Source: Catalinimonas niigatensis (GTDB lineage: Bacteria; Bacteroidota; Bacteroidia; Cytophagales; Cyclobacteriaceae). Taken from it: a stretch of DNA of 64,000 nucleotides. Below are positions 18,830-27,278 of the stretch, piece by piece; the first letter of the stretch is position 1, and every line of letters starts with the position of its first letter. The notes beneath the pieces were generated by a model. The model had not been told where the DNA came from, did not search any database, and was given only the letters and a program-made list of their open reading frames with translations. The DNA lies in contig NZ_CP119422.1 in NCBI RefSeq assembly GCF_030506285.1, positions 3,769,501 to 3,833,500 of the forward strand, read 5' to 3'. Made by a program: the position numbers and the translations under genes.

Positions 18830-20692
18830 ATGTTTCAAGAGTATGATGTGATAGTGGTAGGAGCAGGACATGCGGGTAATGAAGCTGCTGCTGCTGCTGC
18901 AAAAATGGGTTCTAAAACTTTACTCATTACAATGGACATGACCAAAATAGGCCAAATGTCATGTAATCCAGCGATGGGCGGTGTGGCAAAAGGACAAATT
19001 GTAAGAGAAATAGATGCGTTAGGTGGATATTCTGGAATAGTTTCAGATAAATCTATGATTCAATTCCGTATGCTAAACCGCTCTAAAGGGCCAGCAATGT
19101 GGAGTCCAAGAACCCAAAATGATCGCATGCGCTTTGGTGAAGAATGGCGTTTAGCTTTAGAAAGCATTCCTAATCTTGATTTCTGGCAGGAAATGGTAAG
19201 TGGTATATTAGTTGAAAAAGATAGAGTAGTAGGAGTAAGAACCAGCATAGGTTTGGAGATTAAAGGAAAATCAGTAGTGCTCACCAATGGAACATTTCTT
19301 AATGGGATCATTCATATTGGTGAAAAGCAAATGGGGGGTGGGCGCTCTGGAGAAAGAGCTTCCAAAGGAATAACCGAACAACTAGTACAAATTGGTTTTG
19401 AATCTGGCAGGATGAAAACAGGCACGCCTCCACGTGTAGATGGACGCTCGCTTGATTATGAAAAAATGGAAGAGCAGAAGGGAGATGAAAATCCAGGAAA
19501 ATTTTCATTCACTCCTACATCTCCGCCGCCAGTACAAAAAAGTTGTTACATCACATACACCAATAGCGCTGTTCACGAAATCTTAGAAAGTGGGTTTGAT
19601 CGCTCTCCCATGTTTAACGGAAGAATACAAGGGCAAGGGCCAAGATATTGCCCTTCCATTGAGGATAAGATTAATCGTTTTAAAGAAAGAGACCGTCACC
19701 AGATTTTTGTGGAACCAGAAGGATGGAACACAGTAGAAATATATGTGAATGGCTTCTCCACTTCTTTACCAGAAGACGTGCAGTACAAGGCCATTAAAGA
19801 AATACCTGGGTTTGAAAAAGTTAAGTTATTTAGACCAGGTTATGCAATAGAATATGATTATTTTCCTCCAACCCAACTTAAACTTACTTTAGAAACCAAG
19901 CTGGTAGAAAATCTATTTTTTGCTGGACAAATAAATGGCACTACGGGTTATGAAGAAGCAGCATGTCAGGGAATGATGGCTGGCATCAATGCGCATCAGA
20001 AAGTGTGGGAAAGAGATGCGTTTATTCTAAAAAGATCTGAAGCCTATATAGGTGTATTGATAGATGACTTGGTAAACAAGGGGACAGAAGAACCTTATCG
20101 TATGTTCACTTCGAGAGCGGAATTTCGTCTCTTATTGAGACAGGATAATGCAGATCTTCGTTTGAGTGAAAAGGGACATCAATTAGGCTTGATTGAAGAT
20201 GGGCGTTTGTCTGAAGTATATGATAAGCGAAGAGATATTGAACGTGTATTGGAAGAAATAAAAAGTATAAAAGCTTCCCCACAGGATTTTAACGAGGGGC
20301 TAGGGGAACTTAATACAGCGACACTCAAAGAAAAAATTTCTATACAAAAACTACTCAAAAGGCCTGAAATTGGTATAGATAAATTAAGAGTGTTAGATAA
20401 GGATTTAGAAAGTTATTTTTCTGATTATAATAGTGCGGTACTGGAACAGGTAGAAATCCTGACTAAATATGAAACCTATCTTGAGAAAGAAAAATCACAT
20501 GCTGAAAAAGTTGAGAGTCTGGAAAATTTTAGAATACCGCCAAAATTTGAATACACCAAAGTAAAAGCTTTATCTGCTGAAGCATCAGAAAAACTCAATC
20601 GTATAAGACCTGAGACTTTAGGGCAGGCCTCCAGGATTAGTGGAGTTTCACCTGCTGACATTTCTATAATAATGATATATTTGGGAAAGTAA
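18830..20692 (+). CDS. mnmG: tRNA uridine-5-carboxymethylaminomethyl modification enzyme
   Basis: FAD-dependent partner of MnmE that builds cmnm5U at wobble position 34 of several tRNAs. N-terminal dinucleotide-binding motif V-V-G-A-G-H-A-G-N-E (about 9-18), G-Q-M-S-C-N-P-A-M-G-G motif, M-K-T-G-T-P-P-R and G-T-T-G-Y-E-E-A-A family signatures, and the helical C-terminal MnmE/tRNA-binding region. 620 residues is full length. In many bacteria this gene (gidA) lies at the replication origin, in line with the parS site just upstream and the DnaA boxes downstream. Confidence 0.97.
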   Translation: MFQEYDVIVVGAGHAGNEAAAAAAKMGSKTLLITMDMTKIGQMSCNPAMGGVAKGQIVREIDALGGYSGIVSDKSMIQFRMLNRSKGPAMWSPRTQNDRMRFGEEWRLALESIPNLDFWQEMVSGILVEKDRVVGVRTSIGLEIKGKSVVLTNGTFLNGIIHIGEKQMGGGRSGERASKGITEQLVQIGFESGRMKTGTPPRVDGRSLDYEKMEEQKGDENPGKFSFTPTSPPPVQKSCYITYTNSAVHEILESGFDRSPMFNGRIQGQGPRYCPSIEDKINRFKERDRHQIFVEPEGWNTVEIYVNGFSTSLPEDVQYKAIKEIPGFEKVKLFRPGYAIEYDYFPPTQLKLTLETKLVENLFFAGQINGTTGYEEAACQGMMAGINAHQKVWERDAFILKRSEAYIGVLIDDLVNKGTEEPYRMFTSRAEFRLLLRQDNADLRLSEKGHQLGLIEDGRLSEVYDKRRDIERVLEEIKSIKASPQDFNEGLGELNTATLKEKISIQKLLKRPEIGIDKLRVLDKDLESYFSDYNSAVLEQVEILTKYETYLEKEKSHAEKVESLENFRIPPKFEYTKVKALSAEASEKLNRIRPETLGQASRISGVSPADISIIMIYLGK

Positions 20693-20713
20693 GAAATACT
20701 TTTTTTGACATAC

Positions 20714-20755
20714 AAAGTGCCTGTTTTACACATTAAAAACAGGCACTTTTTATTT
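20714..20755 (+). terminator. Intrinsic terminator after mnmG
   Basis: 14-bp perfect stem AAAGTGCCTGTTTT (20714-20727) with AAAACAGGCACTTT (20736-20749), 8-nt loop, then a T-rich tail. It lies 21 bp after the mnmG stop and separates it from the Ig-like lipoprotein gene. Confidence 0.85.
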
Positions 20756-20774
20756 ACGCAGGAAACCTAGAATC

Positions 20775-22826
20775 ATGAAAATAAAACACATTTGGCTATT
20801 AATTTTTTGGATTGCTTTGATCAGCATAGGTTCATGTGCAAGAAGAGGTGTACCCACTGGTGGTCCTAAAGATACCATACCTCCTACATTAATTAATATG
20901 AATCCATTGTTAGAAACTGTCAACTTTGATTCAGATGAGATACTTCTTGAATTTGATGAATATATAGAAGCACGGTCGTTGAAGCAGGATATCATCATAA
21001 ATCCACCAGTAAAAGAATATGACTTCTATGTAAGCCGTAATTCCTTGGTAATAGAGCTAAATGAGGATCTTCAGGAAAATACAACCTATACATTCAACTT
21101 CAGAGAAGCTATTAAAGATATTTCTGAACAAAATCCTTCCGAAAATATTGTTGTGGCATTTAGTACAGGGCCTAAAATAGATTCTTTTCAAATTCAGGGT
21201 CAGGTAAGGGATTTGTTTACCAATAAACCTGCAGATGATGTTTTGGTTGCTCTATATCCGGAAGGAGATACTTTGAATCCATTTGAAGATGTACCCATGT
21301 ATCTGACCAAAACAGATGAAGAGGGGAACTATGCAGTTCAATACATTAGAGTAGGCACTTATAAAATATTTGCTTACAACGATAAAAACAATAATCTGCT
21401 CCTGGACTCAAATACAGAGTCATTCGGTTTTGAATCTGATCCAATTGCACTTCTTCCTGATGATGCAACAGTAATACCCGTTCCCGATTCTTTGATGAAT
21501 ACTCCAATAGATAGCACCGCTGCTCAACGAAAACAATTATATGGTAAGACCGTAAGTCTACAACTTTTAAAACAGGATGTGCGTCCTTTAATAGTACAGA
21601 GTGCAAGGCCCAATGGTAAGTACTTTGAAATTAAAACTAATAAATCGCTCATTGAATATAAGCTAACCGCAGATGGTACAGACCTTACCGAAAGTACGCT
21701 TCAGTATCTTGATTCTTTGAATGCTGATCTTCCTATTGATACTATTCGTTACCTCTATAGCAATTTTCAAGATGACCAAAAAACAATTCGTCTATATAAT
21801 ACTATTGATCAGGATAGTCTAAAGACCTATCTCACCGCCAGAGATTCTGTAGGACATGAAATTCAAGATACGATCTATGTTAAATTTACCGAGACCCGTA
21901 GAAACATAGAGCCCTTTAAACAAAGTTTTACTTCAAAAAGTGAAATTAAAAATTTAATAAGTGCAAAAATAGAGTTTGGTAAACCTATCACAAAAGTAAG
22001 TACTGATAGTATTCTTCTTAGCTACGACACTCTTTTTTATCTGCCCTTAAATTATGAAGAGTTCATGCAGTGGAATGAAACCTTGGATAAAGTGAGTTTT
22101 CAAAAACAAATTAATAAGAATCAACTGGTGGATTCCATCATTGTACATTCCCAGAGAAGAGATAGCCTGGCGTTTGTTCGTGAACAAAATCAGATGCGAT
22201 TATATCTTGACAGCTTACAATCGGTAGAGGGACTAGAGCAACAGCTCAACTATTTTGAAATATTGGCACAAACGATTCCTTCATTACGTCAGCTGAGGGA
22301 TAGTCTAAATACTACAGAAGATAATGCGATAAGGAGTAATATCTTATCCATGCTGGCAGACACATTGCAAATTAATGAAAACTACCAGCCTAAAGTTTTT
22401 AGCAAGGAAGAAATATTAAGCACTTTAAAACCCCTGGTTTTATATGTGGCTGGAGGTAGCTTTATGAGTGTAGAAAATGATAGTAGCCAACAGATCATTC
22501 AAAGATTTTCTTTTAAGGTACCTGCAGAATATGGCACAATTACTGGCACTGTAAATACAGCCTACGAGCGTTTTACAATCCAACTACTAGACAGTAAATA
22601 TGAAGTAGTGGCTGAAACTCAACCTACCAATAATAGCTACACAATTGAGCTTGTTCCTCCAGGCTCTTACCACATCCGTATCCTAGTGGATGAAGATCAA
22701 AACGGTGAATGGGAGAGAGGTAACATCCTGGAAAACAAAAATTCCGAACCTGTTTATTTCTACACCGATGAAGAAGTGATAGATCTAAGGGCCAACTGGA
22801 ACAGAGAAATCAACCTATCCTTCTAA
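20775..22826 (+). CDS. Ig-like (Big_5 type) lipoprotein, conserved in Bacteroidota
   Basis: A lipoprotein: signal sequence ending I-G-S-C21, followed by the family-typical A-R-R-G-V-P-T-G-G-P-K-D-T-I-P-P. The first domain (about 35-130) is a bacterial Ig-like fold with F-D-E-Y-I-E and T-Y-T-F-N-F. A carboxypeptidase-regulatory-like domain follows (about 135-215), then a long beta/coil region with a short helical segment near 460-520, and another Ig-like domain at the C-terminus. Probably anchored to the outer membrane; function unknown. Its stop codon lies 2 bp before the first DnaA box of the putative origin. Confidence 0.82.
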   Translation: MKIKHIWLLIFWIALISIGSCARRGVPTGGPKDTIPPTLINMNPLLETVNFDSDEILLEFDEYIEARSLKQDIIINPPVKEYDFYVSRNSLVIELNEDLQENTTYTFNFREAIKDISEQNPSENIVVAFSTGPKIDSFQIQGQVRDLFTNKPADDVLVALYPEGDTLNPFEDVPMYLTKTDEEGNYAVQYIRVGTYKIFAYNDKNNNLLLDSNTESFGFESDPIALLPDDATVIPVPDSLMNTPIDSTAAQRKQLYGKTVSLQLLKQDVRPLIVQSARPNGKYFEIKTNKSLIEYKLTADGTDLTESTLQYLDSLNADLPIDTIRYLYSNFQDDQKTIRLYNTIDQDSLKTYLTARDSVGHEIQDTIYVKFTETRRNIEPFKQSFTSKSEIKNLISAKIEFGKPITKVSTDSILLSYDTLFYLPLNYEEFMQWNETLDKVSFQKQINKNQLVDSIIVHSQRRDSLAFVREQNQMRLYLDSLQSVEGLEQQLNYFEILAQTIPSLRQLRDSLNTTEDNAIRSNILSMLADTLQINENYQPKVFSKEEILSTLKPLVLYVAGGSFMSVENDSSQQIIQRFSFKVPAEYGTITGTVNTAYERFTIQLLDSKYEVVAETQPTNNSYTIELVPPGSYHIRILVDEDQNGEWERGNILENKNSEPVYFYTDEEVIDLRANWNREINLSF

Positions 22827-23243
22827 AGTTATCCACACTATCGAGTGAATAACATGTGGATACCCCAGGTATTCGATGTGGAAAATAACAAGGTTATTCA
22901 CTCGATAACTTTCTTGTCTACAATTATTTTCCCTATTCACAGTCATTGAATAATTATGAACAATGTTATTCACATGGATAATCACCAAAAAAGTTATTCA
23001 CAAATTAGTTAACATTTTAAAAAAATCTTCATAACTTATTGTAAATCAATAAATTAGTTGTGAATAAGTATGTTAATAACCGCAAAATAATCGAATAGGT
23101 TATGAATAGCGGTGGATAACAAGCTAGGGTTTCAAGAGTTTTCCACTTATTCACACAGTAATAAATAATAATAGTTCGATTTAAATAATCTTTCGATAAT
23201 ATAGTATGTTAGTGAATATGTTAGAATCCATAACAAATCAATC
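22827..23243. other. Candidate chromosomal replication origin (oriC): DnaA-box cluster
   Basis: A 417-bp intergenic gap between the Ig-like lipoprotein and TPR genes. It holds five perfect TTATNCACA DnaA boxes: plus strand at 22829-22837, 22966-22974, 22994-23002 and 23147-23155; minus strand at 23059-23067. Six one-mismatch boxes occur at 22844-22852, 22855-22863, 22877-22885, 22894-22902, 22933-22941 and 23111-23119. AT-rich stretches suited to duplex opening lie at about 23003-23058 and 23156-23240. Two 15-bp arms in opposite orientation (22839-22853 and 22893-22907) each carry one near-box. mnmG and parS lie within about 4 kb. Many Bacteroidota have oriC away from dnaA, so the lack of dnaA here is not against it. 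Gene orientation around it is atypical (see findings). Confidence 0.82.
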
Positions 23244-25088
23244 ATGAAAATAAATCACCCTATAACATTTGTTATTCTTTTGTTATCGACTACTTTAGCT
23301 TTCTCCGTTCAGGCACAGGATGAAGAACAGATACAACTCGCACAGGAATATGATGATAAAGGAGAAGTGGAAAAAGCCAAGTCAATGTATGACGAATTGG
23401 CAGACAAGAAAAAAAATGTACCCATTATCCATGGACGATATTTTAGATTATTGATGAACAATGGCTATCTGGATGAAGCAGAAAAATACATTGACAAGAC
23501 ACTCAAATCATACCCGGAGAATATCATCTATCGATTGGATGCTGGCATCTTACAAATGCGGATGGGCAAAGAGTCCAATGCAAATAAATATTACACGGAC
23601 GTATTAAATGAAGTACAGTCTGATCCATACAAGGTACGACTGGTGGCAGGGCACTTTATCAAGAGCGATATGCTGGAGAAGGCAATTAACTTTTATGAAG
23701 CCGGCCGGCCGGCGAGTAACGATCCCAACCTTTTTGCTTTAGAACTGGCGAATGTATATCGCCGTCTCAATGAAAAAGATAAAATGGTACTTGAGTATCT
23801 TAAGTATGCCGACGAGGACGAAGCGCGCATCAGCTATGTGAAAAATGTATTGCAAAATATATTGACAGAAGAGGAGGACTTGGAGAGTTTGTCAAACATG
23901 CTTCTCAACAAGATTCAGGAACAGCCTGATAAGCAATTATACAATGAGTTACTTATCTGGATCAATCTACAACAAAAAAACTTCTATGGAGCCTTTATGC
24001 AAGCCAGAGCCATTGACAGAAGAAGCCGGACCGATGGAGAAAGAGTAATGGAGGTAGCGGGTATTGCTCTGGAAAATCAGGACTATGAGAATGCACTAAA
24101 AATGTATGAATATATCATTGAGAAGTATCCCCGAACTTCTAACTATGTCTCGGCAAGACGATACAAAATCAAGACCCGGGAAGAAATGGTGAAAAATCGC
24201 TATCCGGTAGCCCAAGAAGATATCATCAAGCTTATTGAAGATTATCAAAATTTTATAGACGAAACCAGTAAATCTGCCATTGGTCCGAGCCATGCTACTC
24301 TAGAAGCCATGCGTAGTCAGGCTTTGCTCTATGCATTTTATTTAGATGAAAAAGACCGGGCTATTGAATCACTAAATGAAGTAGCTCAACACCCCAAAGC
24401 AAGTAGGGAACTCAAAGCCAGATGTAAACTGGATATGGGTGATATTTATCTGCTTATCAATCAACCCTGGGAATCTACCCTTCTATACTCACAGGTTGAA
24501 AAAGATTATAAGGAAGAACCCATTGGCTATGAAGCAAAATTGAAAAATGCAAAATTATCTTATTACAAGGGGGAGTTTGAGTTGGCTCAGGGACATCTGG
24601 ATGTATTGAAATTGGCTACTACCCGTGAAATAGCCAATGATGCCATGTCACTTAGCGTATTGATCCAAAACAATACAGCTTTAGACACGAGCGGTACAGC
24701 CATGCAGGATTATGCCAATGTAGAATTGTTGCTCTTTCAAAATAAGCAGGAACAGGCTTTGTTAAAATTAGATAGCATGCTAACGCTTTATAAAAATCAC
24801 GACTTGGCAGATGAAATTCATTGGTTGATGGCGAACATAGATATGAAACTTGGAAAATTTGAAGAATCTCTTGAGCACCTAAACATCATTTCAGAGTCTT
24901 TTGGTTTTGATATACTGGGGGATAATGCCTTGTATCTCACAGGAAAAATATATGAAGAGCAACTTCAGGATCAGGATAAAGCTATGGAAATTTATACGAC
25001 TTTTTTGAGAGAATACGCGGGTAGTGTATATGTCTCTGATGTACGAAAACGTCTGCGGGGCATTAGAGGAGATTTTAACGTAAATTAA
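23244..25088 (+). CDS. Periplasmic tetratricopeptide-repeat protein
   Basis: Signal peptide with likely cleavage after V-Q-A (about residue 24), then helical TPR-like repeats over the full 614 residues; clear units near 25-60, 75-110, 265-300 and 520-600, for example A-L-K-M-Y-E-Y-I-I-E-K-Y-P and A-M-E-I-Y-T-T-F-L. No enzymatic motif. TPR proteins of this kind act as scaffolds in envelope complexes; the partner is unknown. Its promoter must lie within or beside the putative origin. The gene ends at a terminator shared with the convergent exchanger gene. Confidence 0.85.
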   Translation: MKINHPITFVILLLSTTLAFSVQAQDEEQIQLAQEYDDKGEVEKAKSMYDELADKKKNVPIIHGRYFRLLMNNGYLDEAEKYIDKTLKSYPENIIYRLDAGILQMRMGKESNANKYYTDVLNEVQSDPYKVRLVAGHFIKSDMLEKAINFYEAGRPASNDPNLFALELANVYRRLNEKDKMVLEYLKYADEDEARISYVKNVLQNILTEEEDLESLSNMLLNKIQEQPDKQLYNELLIWINLQQKNFYGAFMQARAIDRRSRTDGERVMEVAGIALENQDYENALKMYEYIIEKYPRTSNYVSARRYKIKTREEMVKNRYPVAQEDIIKLIEDYQNFIDETSKSAIGPSHATLEAMRSQALLYAFYLDEKDRAIESLNEVAQHPKASRELKARCKLDMGDIYLLINQPWESTLLYSQVEKDYKEEPIGYEAKLKNAKLSYYKGEFELAQGHLDVLKLATTREIANDAMSLSVLIQNNTALDTSGTAMQDYANVELLLFQNKQEQALLKLDSMLTLYKNHDLADEIHWLMANIDMKLGKFEESLEHLNIISESFGFDILGDNALYLTGKIYEEQLQDQDKAMEIYTTFLREYAGSVYVSDVRKRLRGIRGDFNVN

Positions 25089-25108
25089 TCTTACAAAAGA
25101 TATCAAAG

Positions 25109-25141
25109 GACCCACTTTTGCCTAAGAAGTGGGTCTTTTTT
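25109..25141 (+). terminator. Intrinsic terminator after the TPR gene
   Basis: 9-bp stem GACCCACTT (25109-25117) with AAGTGGGTC (25127-25135) and a T run up to the stop codon of the convergent exchanger gene. The minus-strand side lacks a strong T run, so it serves mainly the plus-strand gene. Confidence 0.82.
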
Positions 25142-26158
25142 TTACATCAGATAAAGTAGAATGTATCCAATGATAAAGCAACTTACCATAAGTATACTCT
25201 CCCAACCCACTCTTGCTAAACCATACTTTTGACGGTGCAATAGACCCATCAGCAAAATGGAGACAAGTAAAATAGTTAGTGCCAGGACAAAGAGTTGAGA
25301 GTTGGTTGCAGCATGATAAATAGAGCCTTCACGCAAAGCCATATCGGCAAATGTCAGAAATAGTACGTCAAAAGAATTGCCCCCTATGATGTTGCTTACT
25401 GCCAGTGTGAGCGCACCTCTTCTCACAGCTGAAACAGATACAACAAGTTCGGGTAGGGAAGTGGCAACCGAGGTAAATAGTGCTCCCATAAATGAGGCAG
25501 AGATACCCGAATTTGTAGTTATGACGATAGCAGATTGAGCAATAAAATATCCAGCAAAAGCAACTACAATTGCCAGCAGCGCAAAACGTATAATAAGGGA
25601 GGTGAGAGAAACATTTTTCTGGTTATCATCATCAGGTATGTCCTCAACAGTTTCCTTCGTCTCAGCGGGCTTCCACATTGGATGTTTTTTGGCACTGGAG
25701 ATAAGCTTGGTACCAAAAATATAAATAGCAATTAGAAAAAAAGAAGCCGGATGGATTCCCCATAAAGTAACAGTATCAGCAGCCATAATTACAACCACAA
25801 AACTCAGCATTGAAATAAGCAATACTCCTTGTAGCAGATTGGTAAAAGAAGCAGAAGCATGTTCTAGATTGGCACGGGAGTAGGCAATATCAGCAATTGC
25901 CAGGAAAACAGTTTGTGCAGCAATTCCTCCAATAGCATTGCTGAAAGCCAATTCAGGCTGCCCTTCAAATGCAGCTGTGACGGACGTGATAATCCCTGAA
26001 ATAGAAGTGATGGCTCCCAGCAAAATTCCACCAACCAGCGCCTCGCCAAATCCAGTAAGATCGGCAAGCTGATCAGCAGCTTTGGTAAGTTGAGTGCCTG
26101 CTACTCCAATAATTACAGTGAGTACAACAAAAAAAATAATAGCAAAACCGAGGCTCAT
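25142..26158 (-). CDS. Sodium/calcium exchanger family (CaCA) membrane protein
   Basis: A 338-residue integral membrane antiporter with about ten hydrophobic helices arranged as two inverted repeats around a charged cytoplasmic loop (P-A-E-T-K-E-T-V-E-D-I-P-D-D-D). The second alpha repeat has the ion-binding motif T-S-L-P-E-L-V-V-S and N-I-I-G-G-N-S. The first has T-S-I-S-G-I-I-T-S in the matching place, so it lacks the Glu that binds cation in symmetric members. Substrate could be Ca2+, Na+, K+ or H+. Monocistronic, convergent with the TPR gene. Confidence 0.85.
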   Translation of the reverse strand: MSLGFAIIFFVVLTVIIGVAGTQLTKAADQLADLTGFGEALVGGILLGAITSISGIITSVTAAFEGQPELAFSNAIGGIAAQTVFLAIADIAYSRANLEHASASFTNLLQGVLLISMLSFVVVIMAADTVTLWGIHPASFFLIAIYIFGTKLISSAKKHPMWKPAETKETVEDIPDDDNQKNVSLTSLIIRFALLAIVVAFAGYFIAQSAIVITTNSGISASFMGALFTSVATSLPELVVSVSAVRRGALTLAVSNIIGGNSFDVLFLTFADMALREGSIYHAATNSQLFVLALTILLVSILLMGLLHRQKYGLARVGWESILMVSCFIIGYILLYLM

Positions 26159-26216
26159 ACAGAAAAAATAAAGTCACAAATGTACATGTGACTAATAAGA
26201 GAGCTAAATGTTTGGC

Positions 26217-27065
26217 TTAGCGGGTTAATAACCAATAAAGCAGCAAAAGAAACATGGCTGCGAAAAGAATACCGGCTATGATCCAGTTGCGAACATGCTT
26301 ACGAAATCCGATAGACACCACTTTACCATTTTGTACGCTAATATATCGGCGTTTACTCAAAAGATATACACCTTCAATAGGAGATAGACCGTTAACAATA
26401 ACAATATCACCTTCAGAAATATCTTCAGGGTCCTGTTGTTCAATCTCTATCAGTCTATTATTGTAATTGTATTGCTGAAGCTGTAAGATGGCAATGATTT
26501 TACCCTTAGCCACTTCTAAAATCTGAGCATCATTTTTAAGTCTGTACCTACCGGGAGGTGCAGGTTGACCACCTGTTAAGGTTACGCGATTTCCAACAAT
26601 GGGAAAAGTAACATCGTATTCACGCTCTATTTCAATGAAGGAGCTATCTTCCAACTCAACTTTGAGAATGTTATGCTTACGGTAACGTAATTTTTCTAAG
26701 TATCCCTTTACATCTAAATCAGACAGTACATTCTCATTAGCCAGGGTTAAAAACTCATGCTCTTTACCATCAACTTTTAGGATAAGGACCGCTTTGTCAA
26801 GGAAACCCTGATTGTAAAGAAATTTTCCACTCTCCCGATTAATCAAAAAAGAATGAGCTTCTTCCAAAAACTCCCAGCGACCTATTTCCACTTTACCTTC
26901 TTTGGAAATGATAAGTTCATGGCTCTTCTTAAAAATAAATTTTTCCCGTTCATTTTCATTACCTACAGACACCCAGGGTTTATCCAGAATAGAAGACGTT
27001 TTATCCAGACTGATGCTGAAATCCAAAATGACAGGAAATACTTTTTTGACGTAATCTTTAATCAT
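26217..27065 (-). CDS. Hypothetical tail-anchored protein with a duplicated beta motif
   Basis: 282 residues, no signal peptide, one C-terminal hydrophobic helix (about 260-281) ending in L-L-T-R, so probably tail-anchored with the bulk in the cytoplasm. Two related segments can be aligned by eye: V-T-L-T-G-G-Q-P-A-P-P-G-R-Y-R-L followed by I-L-E-V-A-K-G-K-I, and I-V-N-G-L-S-P-I-E-G-V-Y-L-L followed by I-S-V-Q-N-G-K-V. The rest is beta-rich. I do not recognise the family. The tRNA-Val gene lies just upstream on the same strand. Confidence 0.75.
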   Translation of the reverse strand: MIKDYVKKVFPVILDFSISLDKTSSILDKPWVSVGNENEREKFIFKKSHELIISKEGKVEIGRWEFLEEAHSFLINRESGKFLYNQGFLDKAVLILKVDGKEHEFLTLANENVLSDLDVKGYLEKLRYRKHNILKVELEDSSFIEIEREYDVTFPIVGNRVTLTGGQPAPPGRYRLKNDAQILEVAKGKIIAILQLQQYNYNNRLIEIEQQDPEDISEGDIVIVNGLSPIEGVYLLSKRRYISVQNGKVVSIGFRKHVRNWIIAGILFAAMFLLLLYWLLTR

Positions 27066-27093
27066 AGAGGTGTAGCAAATTCGCTACGAAGAT

Positions 27094-27119
27094 AAAAAAA
27101 AAGCCTCATATGAAAAGGC
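27094..27119 (-). terminator. Possible terminator of tRNA-Val
   Basis: Read on the minus strand: a short GCCT/AGGC stem (27119-27116 with 27106-27103), a 9-nt loop, then nine T's (27102-27094). It lies 22 bp beyond the tRNA 3' end. The stem is only 4 bp, so this is tentative. Confidence 0.45.
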
Positions 27120-27140
27120 ATGAAGAAAAGTTAAAAGAAG

Positions 27141-27215
27141 TGGGGCGTACTGGATTCGAACCAGTGACCTCTGCCCTGTCAAGGCAGCGCTCTAAACCAA
27201 CTGAGCTAACGTCCC
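27141..27215 (-). tRNA. tRNA-Val (anticodon GAC)
   Basis: A 75-nt cloverleaf on the minus strand: 7-bp acceptor, D arm GCTC/GAGC with loop AGTTGGTTTA, anticodon stem CTGCC/GGCAG with loop TTGACAG (anticodon GAC, codon GUC/GUU), variable AGGTC, T arm ACTGG-TTCGAAT-CCAGT, discriminator A. CCA is not encoded. The acceptor stem has one A-C mismatch at pair 4-69; all other pairs are Watson-Crick. Confidence 0.95.
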
Positions 27216-27278
27216 GGGTGAGGCAAATATAATATTTCTTTATTAAAACCTATAACCACAATAAAATACTAACGAACA

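Noticed and set aside
25142-26158. Loss of the cation-binding Glu in the first alpha repeat of the exchanger
   Set aside because: I recall a subfamily of CaCA proteins with this asymmetry; it is probably normal for that group.
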